From: Tetradesmus obliquus
Taxonomy: Eukaryota; Chlorophyta; Chlorophyceae; Sphaeropleales; Scenedesmaceae
NCBI GenBank assembly: GCA_030272155.1
Contig: CP126202.1
Span: 1,550,001-1,614,000, forward strand
Reading direction: 5' to 3'
DNA: 64,000 bases
Part shown: piece by piece, positions 36,461 through 49,401 of the stretch
Position numbering within the stretch: position 1 is the stretch's first letter
Layout of the letters: every line of letters begins with the position of its first letter
Made by a program: the position numbers and the translations under genes
The notes under the pieces: generated by a model
The model's database searches: none
The model's input: only the letters and a program-made list of their open reading frames with translations
Told to the model about the DNA's origin: nothing

Positions 36461-39400
36461 TCAGCGCCGCAGGAAGCTCTTGTGCATGAAGCCCACCGCC
36501 AGGATGGTGAATCCCAGGCAGTAGCCCACCATGATCAGCAGCGCCCACCACCTGTGCAGCAGCAGCAGCATTGAGCCGCAGCGTCAGGGTAAGATCGAGC
36601 AGATACTGCCGTTGGCATGTGCCGTACTGTGGTCCTCTGCGAGCAAAATTGGCCGCCAATTGCTGATGCACAGCCGCACCTGAAGTCATAATCATCATGA
36701 TACACGGCCTTGAGGTAGCTGGACACAGCGGTGCCCTCAAACTGCACCGATCCCACACGATCACCCCCAAGGTACGCTGTTGGTGAACCCACCTGAAGTC
36801 GTAGTCATAATCATACACGGCCTTGAGGTAGCTGGACACTGTGGTGCCCGCAGGCAAGCCAGGCCCCACCAATGGTGTGTGGTTGTCACCCAGCTGGCTG
36901 GCGCCCAGGCCGTAGATGGCATAGGTGGGCGGCACGATGCGGTTGGCCCACTTCCAGTAGCTGGGGATGGAGTTGTACGCGATGGTGAAGCCTGCAGCAT
37001 CACGCAAAGGGAGCAGCCAGAGCAGGTCAGTGTGGAGTCGGAGGAGCGGCTGAGGCAGCCTGCACTGTGCACTGTCATGCTATTGTTTCGGGCATACCAC
37101 ACAGCATAATGCTAGACATGCATAGCAGCAGCCACCTGGCGCTCACCGGTGAACTGGTTGAACAGGAAGTTGATGGCCCCGCTGAGCATCTGCGCAAGCT
37201 CCACCATGGATGTTGCAGACACCAGGAACAGCCCAAAGCTGGTCATCATGAGCAGCGTGGAGGCTGTCATTAGGTAGTAGTACCAGAACTTCGCGGCGTC
37301 ATTTGCAAAGCCGATCATGAAATACACCTGTGAGATGCAGCAGTGCGGGCACACGGGTGTTGCAGTACCGTTAATGTGCATGTGTAGTTGCGAACCAGAC
37401 AGGTAGGTCACCTGCAGAAGCACATGCAGTGCAGGTGCGTGCGTATGTACACAGCAAGCAGATATGCGCATGCCCAACAAGCAGAGTCTACGAGCAAATG
37501 GCGCACACATGACATGCCGTGTGTCAAGGGAAACGGCACACAAGCTGATAACTGGGCATGCATGCATGCACGCTGCACGCATGTTCAATCAAACACCAGT
37601 GAGCTGCAGCACTCACGATGGGCACGAAGACTGTCGTCTGTGCGAAGATGTACGGCAGCTCTGCCAGCAGCGTGGCGAAGCCAAAGGCCAGAGGGGTGTA
37701 CATCAGCACAGCACGCTCGCGGTAGAACACCTGCAGGGCGCACACACCGCATGCGTCAGCTTTCTCCTGTCCCTGTCTTTGGCATGTGTTAAAAAACACA
37801 CAAATATGCATGCTGTAGCACTTTTTGGCCCCTGCCCCTGCAGATAATGTCCGACACTGTTTGTAGCAGTGACATGCTGCATTCTCATCCACAACTGCTG
37901 CATCAGTGTTCTGAGGTGGCTCACCACGCGCTCAGTGCCAAAGACAGGCATGCCTGCCATGAGGTTGATGTTGCCCAGGAAGTTGGCAGCACTGAACAGC
38001 ACACCTGCAGCAGCAGCAGCAGCAGCAGCAACGCACGTCAGGGGATGCAGGCAGGCTAGCAGGACACAGCTGATCACACAGCTGATCACACAGCTGATCC
38101 TACAGCCCAGCTGGGGCCCATACACCAACCGCCCGTAGCTGCCTGGCTGTACATGTCATTCTTGATTGTGCGCAATTGCATCAGACCAGACTGTGCTGCG
38201 TCAACTCACCCATGGTGTTCTGCACATTGCCAATGCTTGCTGGGCTGGGAACCTTGCCAACCTTGTAGTACATGCTGCCATACACCTGCAAAAGCAGAGT
38301 TGAAGAGTCAGAATCTCAGGGTGCAAGGAATACGGTGCAGGGATCTGCCCACAAATAGCAGCAATATAGACGCAGCAGTGCCTGCCCTGGCAAGATTGAT
38401 TCTGTAATCATTATAACTGTATGTGTGCCCAATCACTCACAATCGCACACGCCACAGTCATCAGCAGCCGCAGCAGGTTGTATGCAGGCATGCGCCAGTA
38501 GGCCAGCGTGAGCTTGCGCGTGCACTCCAGCAGCTGCCGCCTGAACGGCTGAGCAGGGCCTGTTGGCGACTCCTGCTGCGCTGCTGCGGAAGTGCCGCTG
38601 GCCTCTGCAGCCAGCTTGGTCAGTGTTGTCGAGCCGGGCAGGGATGACGTGCGCAGCCCCTGGACACGCAGCAGCAACCACAAACCAGCGATATTTTAAA
38701 AGACACCTTCACTTTATGTCTCATGCGTCACACGCATACTTGAGCCATGTTGCCGTGCTGTGCATCCTGCTGTCCTGTGCAACCTCCTGACTGCCATGGC
38801 ATGACTCCAGCGCTGCAATTAAACAGCATCACCACACGCATTCCATGCCAGCACACCTGCTCAATGAGCGCCTCTGCCTTTGTTGCATTTGCCTGGCACA
38901 GCGCACTGGCCAGGTAGGTGGCTGGCCAGTCCACGCCCGCGTTGGCTGGCGTGAGTGTGGCCATGGCACCACCAGTCACCTCCAGCATCCAGGTGGCTGG
39001 GTTGTAGCCACACTGCAGCTTGGCAGTGCCTGCAGCGACAGCAGCAGCAAGCACGCACGAGCAGCATCAGATAAAGGCCACGTACTGATGTGGGCTGCTG
39101 CACATACGCCAATATGCAGTGCAAAGCCAGCCAGCAGAGAGATGCACAGTCCTTTGTTACAAGCAGCAGGTGCAAGATGAGGAGTGGCTTTCAAGCTGTC
39201 TCACCTGGCACCGACTCCATGTAGTGCACCAGGTCCTTGCTGTGCTCGCCCAGCGGCCCAAAGTAGGTCACCCGCCCGCCGCGCTGCAGCAGCAGCAGCT
39301 GGTCGAAGGCCTCAAAGATGTTGATGCTCGGCTGGTGGATGGTCACCATCACGGTGTGCCCGCCAGCAGCCACTGCCTTGACTGCCTTCATCACGATGGC

Positions 39401-42400
39401 AGCAGCGCGCGCATCAAGACCTGCACAGCAGTGCAGACCCGCGCAGCACACTCGTCTTAAGCTTCAACAGAACCAAGACACACCCCTTGGCTTATGCAAG
39501 CACACCACAGCAGCTCAATACACAGTCTGGCACAGGCAGCCACCACCGCTGTCAGCATTAACGTCTTCAGCAATAGCCAACCCATGTTTAGCACACAAGC
39601 ACCAACTTCTCAAACGAGACACAAACCTGAGGTGGGCTCGTCCATGAACACCACGGGAGGGTTGGCCACCAGCTCCACCGCAATCGTCAGCCGCTTGCGC
39701 GCCTCAGTGGGCAGGCCGCTGCTACCAGGAACGCCCACCAGGTCAGCGTGGCGCTCCGTGAGGTCCACCTGCACCAGCACCTCGTCAGCACGCTGGCGCA
39801 CCTGCACAGCGCAGGAAGCAGTGATTCAAACATACAGCGGTGCTTGAGCAACTGCCAAGCGTGGGCAACGGCCAAGCAAGGGTTCACTGCACCAGCACCT
39901 CCGCTGCAAGCTGCCGTACCTGTGTTCGGCAAATCACAGCAGAATGCTGAGACAGCAGTGAACCAGGTATAGCTACACGTAGGCCTTGAAGCATGCAAAG
40001 GCATGTGCATGCTGTCCTGATCTCCTGCAAGCTGCACGTGATGCACAGCCATTCCTAAGTCGCACCTGTGCGTCAGTGACTGAGGGTGGCAGCCGCAGCC
40101 TGCCGCTGAACCACAGCGCCTCCTCCACGGTGGCTGCAGGTGAGTGGATGTCCATCTGCTCCACGTAGCCCACCTGTAGGGGTGTATGAATTCAGAGGAA
40201 GCAGGTCAGCATGTCGTTGCTTCTCGTACCCCACTAGCAAGCACATGAAGCTGTTGCACATGCTGCATGCCACAGTACACCAACAAGGACTGAACTACTT
40301 GAATCTGCAAGCAGCTCGCAGAAAGTAAGACATCGACAGCATGGCAAGCAACCACATTGTGCACTGCCTGCCTTGCCAGCGCGTGCTGATCCCACTGACC
40401 TGGCGAGCCCAGCTGCTCTGCTGCTTGGGCCTGCCATTGACCAGGATGTCTCCGGTGATGCGCCCAACCGTCTTGCGGCCAGCAATCACGTCCATCAGCG
40501 TCGTCTTGCCAGCACCTGAGCCGCCCATCAGCGCCAGCAGCTGACCAGGCTCTGCAAATGCATTGACGCCCTTCAGCAGCTCGAGCTCCTCCGGCACCTC
40601 TGCCGGCTCATTGACAGTAGCAGCGCCAGCCTGCACCTCAACCACCACCACGCTGTCATGCGCTGAAGCTGCTGCAGATGACTTCTGCTGCTGCTGCTGC
40701 TGCGTGACTGGAGGGATGTCTGCGGCGGCTGGGTTAGAAGGGGCGGCAGCTGGTGCTATTGTTGTGGCAGGTGTCTTCTTTGCTGCCTTGCCCTTGAAAG
40801 ATGGGTTCGGCACAAAGTACTTCAGGTCCCTGTGCGCAGCGCAGCATTCGCAGTGAAGACACACAACCGCGAGGGTGATATGAAGGCAGCCAAGCATGCA
40901 TCGACTGTGTCAGTGTCTCAGCTTAGCAGCGCACCTCTGACATGCTGCAGAGCTTCTAGCAATACCAACATTCAAGAACACACTGGGCTGCAAGCCACAA
41001 CAGCTCTGCCATTCACGTGCCTGAATTCCTGTGGAAGGGCCTAACCACCCACCTAACCACTAGGGTGATGGCCTTCATCTCTGCCACACTGCCGCCTGCC
41101 AGGCTGCGGCCACTCTTGGCTGCTAGTGCTGTCTCGGTTGCCGCGCTTGCACTTGCTGCTTTGATCTCCAAGGCGACTGCTGCCTGCTGCTTGCGCTGCT
41201 CTGCCTTGATGCGGCGCTTGAGCAAGTCCTCCTCATCAGGCACCTGCAAACATACCATCGGTAGTGCACACCATCAACTGTTTAGTGACAAACCACCAAG
41301 CTGAGAGCTGAGCAGCGCACTCCACAGGCTAAACAGCAATACTGAGGCCCGCAATGCACTCTCTGCAGCGGCATCAATCTTCAAATGAGTGCAAAGAACA
41401 GTTCATGCTTGCCAGCATGGTAGTGCAAAACCTGTCCTGCAACCCATCTGGCACCGCGCGCGCAGCACTGCATGGCGCTGCTCCAGCCGTGCAACTCACC
41501 GAGGCGCGCGCCTGCTGCCCGCTGTAGTATTTGAGCGCCAGGAACGCAAAGAAGTTGAACAGCACCGTAAAGCCCACCAGGAAGCCAAAACCTGCACAGC
41601 ACGTGGTACACAGAAAGCTGACATGTCACCGGGAGAGACCTGCAGCTGGGTCACTCTATTCACAACAACAGTCGCTGCAACAATGGCAACTCTGCTACGG
41701 CTTGAATGGTAGAAAGATGACAAATAGTTGACAACATACGCGCTGCAACGCAATCCTGAGGCTTGTGAGTATTTCGTTCAGCACAGCGCGCAGCCGCACC
41801 TGCCCATATCCATGCCCTGTTGTGGAAGAAGCCAAAGGTGTCCAGCCCTTCCTCTCCCAGTGTCAGGCCCTTTGCATTACCGGGGGCCTTGCGCGCCCAG
41901 CGCTCAGCCGACATCTCATTGATGGCGATGGCACGCAGTGCCCAGGAGAAGGGGCTGCGACATGAGGCAACAAAACACATGGCGGTGGTTACAAAAGATC
42001 CTGCAGGATGTACAGGCGCGGCAACACTGCAGCAATCACCAGCACAAGAACATGGAATTGCTGCCCCGTTCAATCATCTGGCAAGAGAGTCTGCCTGCGT
42101 GTGCATTCTGTCGCACATGGTTTACGATGACACAGCATGCCACTGCTTGCGCATGGCTACAGGAACTTAGCTCACCTGATGTAGTATGCCCAGATCCACC
42201 AGCCAGGGATTGACGCTGCAAAGCAGGCAGCACCAGGCGGCGCCAGCAGCAATGTGTCAATGCAGTGGACAATGCAGCATACAGCCAGTAACAACTCGGA
42301 GCCCAGCACACATGTACCCATGCTGCTTCAAGCTGGCATGGGGCTCACGCTGCCACTTGCCGCAGCTACATGCCAGACTGAAATGTGAAATACCACCCTT

Positions 42401-45400
42401 TCAACAGCTGTACTCACTCCTGATGATGGCAAAGCCTGACGTGAGGATGAGGGTCAGCAGCCCCAGGCTGCCAAAGGCCTGCGCGTGCACTGGCGTGGCT
42501 GCTACCGAGCCGATGAAGCGGAACAGCGCGCTCATGGAGAGGCTGATCATGAACATGATCAGCAGGTAGGTGAAGTAGGCGCCTGCGTACAACAACACAA
42601 GGAGATGTCACTACGCAGTTACCATGGCAAAGGGATGCAAGATTTGGGAGCAGCAGCAGCAAGAGGCTGACAGCTGTAGCATATGTGCAGAGCAGGCTTG
42701 GCAGCTGAGACGCGTACAGCCTCAAGTCACACAGTCAGTGGCAAGCTGCAAGTCATCACTCCAGGCAATCAAGCAGCTGCAGGAACCTGTGTCAGCACAC
42801 CTGCTGTGCGCGTGTAGCCCATCATCCAGTAGACGATGTTGGTGAACAGAATGGACTCTGTTGCCGTGCTGACTGCGCGGACCAGTGCCATGGATGTGGT
42901 CTCAGCATACGTTGGCAGGAACAGGTTGTTGCGGTGCTTGTACCAGACACTGCAGGTGACAGGACATGCAGCGGGACATTCAGCAGCAGAAGCAACAGCC
43001 TGCACAAGTTCTACAGTTAAACATCCAAGCACATCCAAAACAAAAACATGCATGCAGCAGAGCAGCTGGCAGACTTGCAGTACAATACACACATCCTGTT
43101 TCTGCACTGCCACAAAGCAGAAGCACGCAGAAGCACGCAGAAGCACTCACGGTCTGTTCATGAGCAGCAGGCCCAGCTCAGGTGCAGAGCCAAAGGCCAG
43201 GAACATGATGGTGATGAAGCTGCCGCCCAGCAGCACACGCACACCAGAGCGGTCTGCCGGCACTTGGAAGAAGAGACTGCCGATGATGAGGCCGATGATG
43301 ATGCACTGTAAAGCAAGGAGGCGAAGATGCAGCAGCTGGTCAATGCCATGCATTCCGCATGCAGTGGTGCAGGGCGTTTCTGATGCCCAGCATGCCATCT
43401 CATGATGTAGCAAACTGCATAAAAGCCAAAGCACAACTGTATCAGCAGATCACCAGCAGGTCTACAGCAGGTCCATACCAGAAGAAAAGGCAGCCCACAC
43501 CTGCATTAGCCTGAAGATGAGGAATGCTTTGTTCCTCAGGAACAGAGTCCACTGGCGCTTCAGTGCCAGCTTCATAGCCCTCTGCACGCCCAGCGCATAG
43601 CGCTGCATAACTAGACTCCTAGGGTTGTATACCCCCCCAGCAAGTGCAGCGCCACCCTGCTGCAGCTGCAGCGGCAACAACAACACACGCATACAGACGA
43701 TCACAATGTTAGCAGTGTGTTGACCTGTCTGCGTGGTGCAGATGCAGCATGCAAACAGCACAGCAGCCGATGCCAGAAAGAGACACATGCAATGCCGACC
43801 ACGGCTACCTACCTGCTCCAGCATTGCTCTGCCAGGCTTGCTGCCAGTCCAGAACTGCTTGTCCAGGTCCTCAGCACCCAGCAGCAGCGATAGCTTGCCA
43901 GTCAGCGGGTCCACTGGTGCCTCTGCCAGCACATCCCAGCCAGCAGCTGCTGCTTCTGCTGCTGGCGTTCCTGCTGCTGCTGAGGCTGACACCTTGCTGC
44001 CTTTCAGCTTTGCCAGCAAGTTCTTGCTGTCTTCTTGCTCAGCCCATTGCAGCTTCAGCCGATCCTGCCCATACTTCCACTGGCCTGCAAGCACATATCG
44101 ATCGCACGTACACATGCATGTTGCTCAGCACACCGGCTTGTCCAGGAACGCAGCATGCTGCTGTTCATGTCAGTTGGCGTACTGCATAACAAGTAGCACA
44201 ATGTGCATACAGCACAGCGGCTCCTGCAGAACACCGGTGTGCTTTGCAGGCTGGCAACTGCACGGAGGAGTTGCTGCGCACCTGCTGGGGTGGTGATCTC
44301 CACCAGCCAAGATGGCAGGTCCATGCGGGGAGGCAGGCTGAAGCCGACGTCCTCAAAGTGCCGCTGCACGTCAGTGACAGGGCCATGGTAGATGATGCGC
44401 CTGCATAAGAAGAAGGTGGACAGGTCAAGGCGGAAATATGAAGCGTCAACAGTGGCGGATGCACGAAGCACCAGGCCACATGCTATTCAGCGCCTGTGTC
44501 GAAACATTAAACATGCACAACCAGCAAGCTGCCGCTGTGCATGCGCATAATGCTTTGCTGCGGCAGCTGTGCCTGGCAAGAATCACGAGTGACGTTTTTC
44601 CACATGTGCACAGTACATCACTGCTCTGCTCACCCTTCGTCCATGAGCATGATGTCATCAAACAGGCCCATCACTTCAGGCGGCGGCTGCAGCAGGGAGA
44701 TCAGCAGCGAGCTCTGCAGTGCGCCCACAGACTGCTTGAGGAAGCTGATGATGCTGTAAAGCGTGGCGGAGTCCAGGCCTGCAGAATAATGCATACGCAA
44801 GACAGCGCCACCGCATACGCTTAGGTTGCAACATGGCAGAGATGCAAACATCGCAGCAAATGGGTGCTATATATATGTATTGTACAGGTCTCCAGCTGGG
44901 GCACAGCTGCTACTGCCATGCACATTCTCTGACGCCTGCCATTCTCGCAACATGCCTGCCCGCCCCCTACTTATGGTCCATCCCTGCAAGCATAACTGCC
45001 TGCTCACCTGTGGAGATCTCATCCATGGCCATGAACCGCTGGTTGCCCACAAGCATCTCGCCAGTGGTCACACGCTTCTTCTCACCGCCACTCACGCCGC
45101 GCACCTGAAGGTGCACAAAACAGACAGACATAACACCAGGACCACCGCAGTTAACAAGGTTGGTCCTGTGGCCAGCTTATTCAGCCACCACAGCTCTCAG
45201 CAGCAAGCCACACGCAGCAACATGCACCCTTACTGCCACATACAGAGAGCAGCAAAGTCTGACTCTTTGAAGCATAACCTCAGCCCCGCACCATGGCACT
45301 TCCCAGCAGTGTGTTGCGTGCATGTGCCAGGCCCAGCAGGCGCAGCACCAGCTCAACCTTGAAGCTGCTGCCGCTGTAGCGCAGCATGTCTGCAAACTCC

Positions 45401-48066
45401 TGCTGCGTGAACTCCTGCAAAACAGCACGGCAGGCGACGTGCCAGCATCAGCAACAGCAGGAAACGTTGGAGTTGCAGCGCCAGCATCAAACTGTGTTGA
45501 ACGCAAAAGCAGATTACCTTGCAGGGTGGGAGCAAGCCGAGGGTGCGCAGTTAACGATACAAGATACACAGTCCCAGCGTAGTGCCTGGCATTGCCAGCT
45601 CCGAGCTGAGTCAGCTGCTCACACATGCTACACCCCAAACCGCGGTGTCGGACAACCCCACACCACAACACTTGATCTCATTAGCCAACCTCACCTCTTC
45701 CCTGGGGTCGTGCACGAAGCCACCAGCGCCAATCACCAGGTCAGCCACCTGCCTGCTGCCGCTGCTGCTGCTATCCACCTCTGTGGTGATGCTGCCGCCA
45801 TCCAAGCTGGCCACGTCGGCAGCTGATGCCACCTTGCTGACGTTTCCGGATGAGGCGATCTTGCTCATGTGCCCAACCTGGGAGCGCGCACTGCAAAACA
45901 GGCAGGGAACAACAGATGCATGCAATCACGGATTAGCATAACGCATGCAATGGCTGTCTCCAGCCACATGACAGCAAGCTCAATCTGCAGTGCCTTCTCA
46001 AAACCCATGCAAGTAACATGAACATTGAAGAACACCAAGGAGAGGCCAAGAGCAGCAGCACCGCAGCCATGATGAGTGTCAGTTCAATCGTCGACAACAG
46101 CAGCTACTCACTACACGTCTGCAAGCTCTTCCTTGCTGATGAAGTCAGGCCGGGCACCAGCGCAGGCATGTGCGAACTCCAGCGTCTCGCCCACTGTCAG
46201 GACAGGCAGGTGGTTGTCGTGCTGCACGGCGGTTGCACAGCCAACACATAACGCATGTCAGAACAGCAGCACAAACTGTGACGTGCACACTATCAAGCGA
46301 ACACGCTTTGCCACACGACTTGCAGCACAGCTATTGAGGATATCCCTTTCTGCTGTGCGGGACAACAGTTGCAGCGTGTTTCTGACAGACGGACCCAGAG
46401 CAGCATGCTGCTTGCTGTGTATGCAACTGGGGGAAAAGGGTGCTCACCTGATCCACATACGCTGCTGTGCGCTCCACGACAAACTGGCTGAAGTCCTTGC
46501 CATTGTACTGCACAGCGCCGCTGACCTGGCAGCAGGTCACAAGGCATCACAGGACAGCACAGGTCGACATAAAAGCAGCAATCGCAGAAGGTCCAGCATG
46601 CACCTTCAACAGTCTGTTAATTCTGCAGCATGTAAAGCAGACTGTGAGTCTGGCGTGCCCTGCCAAGACAATTTACTTGCAGCTGCCCGCACCTGAAGGT
46701 GCTTGCTTGTTAGCCTGCCACTTAGCAGCTTGAGCAATGTTGACTTGCCGCTGCCTGGGGACCCCAGCAGCAGGGTCATGGTGCCCTGCAATGCGAGGGA
46801 CAGCAGATGACGGCAGCATGGACAGTTGGTGTTTGGAGGGCTGTACGTCAACCACGCTGTGTGCACTTCGTTTCAGTCTTTTGTTGCCAGCTGCCTGCTG
46901 CTGCTGCTGCTGATGGTTATCCTGCAACCAATGCGGCAACCGCTTTCTTGCTGCCGTTGCTGCTGCACGCTACTCACTGGTTTGAGCACGCCATTCACAT
47001 CCTTGAGGATGCCCAGATCCACTGTCTGGCCGCCGCTGGAGACCAAGTCCTGCAAGGCAGCAACATTTACATATGTGAGTGCATGTTGCATGTTGGTTTG
47101 CCGACATGCTCAGGCCAGCCCCTCCCTATCCTGCAAGCAACAACTATGTTTTCCTGGAGGTGATCTCTAGTTACGTCGAGCTGCCTCACCTTGACAAACT
47201 GTATCAGGGTGTTGCCTACTGTAGGCACTCCTGCAGACCCCACAAGTGCCTACGCAGCACCAGAAGGCAGTTCGTCAACATGTGATGGTTGAGCATACTT
47301 CAGCAGAGCTGCTTGCATTCAGATGAACAGACACAACAGTGCTTGCATCGGGCTGGCACTGCACATGTTCATCCTGCACGATGCATACACTCATGTTATG
47401 TGTTGGCTGCGTTGCAGCTCTGGCTGATGCTGCAGCACCATCGTAGCTCGGCAGCAAGCTCAGGCAGCAGTGCTCACCTTGGTGTGCACATTGAGGTCAC
47501 GGTATGCAACTGTGACAGTGGGCCACTCGATGCCATAGGTGCGGTAGAAACGCAGCAGGCGTGCGCTGAACTGTGCAAATGCTGCGGGCGCTTCTGCGAG
47601 CTGCTGTGCTGCCTGTACTGCCTCCTGCTTGTTAGCCTTGCGCAGCTTGTGGTGCTGTGCCCGCACGCGGCGCTGCTCATGCAGTTCCTGCTGTGCTGCA
47701 TGTACCAGCTCATCCTGCAAGCAAGTTCCCAGCAGCAGAAGCACTTGATAGTCAGCAGCACTGCTGCTGACATGATGTCAGGCTGAATGCCGCAGGACCA
47801 AGCAGACAAAGCATGCACGCTCAGCAACAGAAGTCACGACCTGCAGGTTCTTGAACTAGGGTAGCATGTGCAGAACTCACATGGCACTTCACAGAGGACC
47901 TGCTGAGCCTGTGCAGGTCTGTCTGCTTGGGGGCTTCGTGAGGGTTTCCCACCACTTCTTCTGCCATCTCCTCTAGCCAGGTGCCGGACTCTACCTCCTC
48001 CTCAGAGTCCAATTCAGAGATGCTGTCTACACTAGAAGGAGGTCCATCGTCATGGCTTTTGGCCAT
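36461..48066 (-). CDS. Full-size ABCG (PDR-type) ABC transporter
   Basis: About 32 short exons. The first four are 48066-47881, 47714-47478, 47049-46978 and 46785-46693, all phase 0; the last ends at the TGA 36463-36461. The acidic N-terminus ([10 protein letters not shown]) leads to NBD1: Walker [10 protein letters not shown] (~46740), signature VSGGEKKR (~45080), Walker [11 protein letters not shown] (~45020), and the Gln-type switch ISLLQPPPE usual in PDR proteins. TMD1 spans about 43650-41500 (e.g. FYRERA-type neighbours absent, [14 protein letters not shown]). NBD2 is Walker [10 protein letters not shown] (~40500), signature LPTEARKRL (~39690; normally LSTEQRKRL), Walker [18 protein letters not shown]-loop VTIHQPS. 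TMD2 spans 38660-36461 with [16 protein letters not shown] and ends [10 protein letters not shown]. Order is NBD-TMD-NBD-TMD, the reverse topology of plant/fungal PDR pumps, which export lipophilic compounds across the plasma membrane. Intron-level exon copy at 36650-36760. Regulation unknown. Confidence 0.9.
36650..36760 (-). repeat. Extra copy of an ABCG exon end
   Basis: The minus strand reads [19 protein letters not shown] followed by a GT donor. It is a copy of the exon end [19 protein letters not shown] at about 36795-36860. It lies in the last intron, about 120 bp from the original, and is still open. Confidence 0.85.
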
Positions 48067-49401
48067 TGTCACGCCTTTGGCAGTGAACAAGCCAAAGTCG
48101 CGGGAAAACAGGACAGCAAGGAAATGACAGGGTTGAGAATACCACGACTGAAGGTGGTGACTCTCAAAAGAGTCATATCAGGAGTTCAGTGCTTTTTATA
48201 TGCGTTGCACCGGGAGCGTTGTCATGCATGCTGCGGAATTGGTCATCACTCTGGATTAGCGTTCGTGTACGCAAGACCAGAAGCCCCGACGTTCCAGAGC
48301 ATGTCGATCAACATTTGGACGTCAAATGATTACGACCTTGTTGAACAACTACGCACGGCACCATGCGTGCGCGAAGTTCAATTCACAAACGGAACAGCAG
48401 CTGATCCTGCTCAGCAATCACTAAATGCTGCCAGTGGGGCCACGCCAACACAGCAGGACACTATGAAACATCAGCGTATAGTACGCTTACCTTTCGGGTC
48501 TACCTGTTCAGCAATGTTGGCACACATGTCTGAGCCAGCATTATGCCGGCCCGCCCAGGTGTTCACCTGCTGCCTGGCACACTCCTGCTAAGTGGCAAGC
48601 AAGGACAAGCTGCTGGTTTGCACACATTCGAGCAGTGCAAAGGCCACTCAACCAGGCTCTACGTGTGTACGGCACCTGCACGCAGAACACCAGGAGCGCT
48701 CATTTTGAACTTGAACTTGAAGAGAGGTACAACAGAGGTTGAAGACGCAACCCGCAACTGTTGCTGCTTGTCCTGACGTTTGACACCACTTGAATGGACT
48801 AGGAAAGTTTTGCTCATTCTGGCACTGCTGATGCCAGTGCTGGCATGCAAGATGTGCCATACAGGTACTTGTACGTAGCCTGCAACGCAGCCTGCTGCAT
48901 TGTCCCACCATGTTTGTGCACGTTCCTTCAATGTTTGCACCATCAACGATTCTTCCATGGTTACAGTTTTCAGTTCCAAGCCGACCGGTAGTTGATCGAT
49001 ACACTCGGATGCATGCACGTCCACCTCAGCAGAGAGGCAGCAGCACTAGGTGGGACAGGCACATCAGGAGAGGAACGGCTAGTGCCAACATTTGTACAAG
49101 CTTCACAAGCACTTAATTCTGCGTTTTTTACAGTTGAGGCTGTCCTTCACAGGAATGGTTCACACAGCGAACAGGGCTTTCCTCCCTGTGTGACACATCC
49201 TCTGTCAGAGGACATGACATGTCCACCTGCCGATACTGTCGTTGCATGCACATTCTTCAAATTGTTTAAAACGTGATGTAACGAGTTTCATAGTGTTCTA
49301 TCAGTGCTGTCCATTCCACACCGCCGTTTCGTGTTGCCTGGCGTGCTGGCTGTTCGCACAGCTGTAATGCTTCACAGAAGTTAAAAGTTGGCTTCCATAC
49401 A
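48067..49401. promoter_or_regulatory. Divergent region between ABCG and plastid-protein genes
   Basis: 1.3 kb between two divergent starts. A plus-strand open stretch (to 48591) overlaps the ABCG start, and minus-strand ones (48659-49024, 49266-49460) lack any recognisable domain, splice partner or paralogue. I take them as chance or as an unidentified small gene. Composition is closer to 50% G+C and free of CAG runs, as in the other promoter regions here. Confidence 0.4.

Noticed and set aside
48052-48591. 179-residue plus-strand open frame at the ABCG start
   Set aside because: It overlaps the ABCG start codon on the other strand and shows no recognisable domain. Kept only as part of the divergent region.
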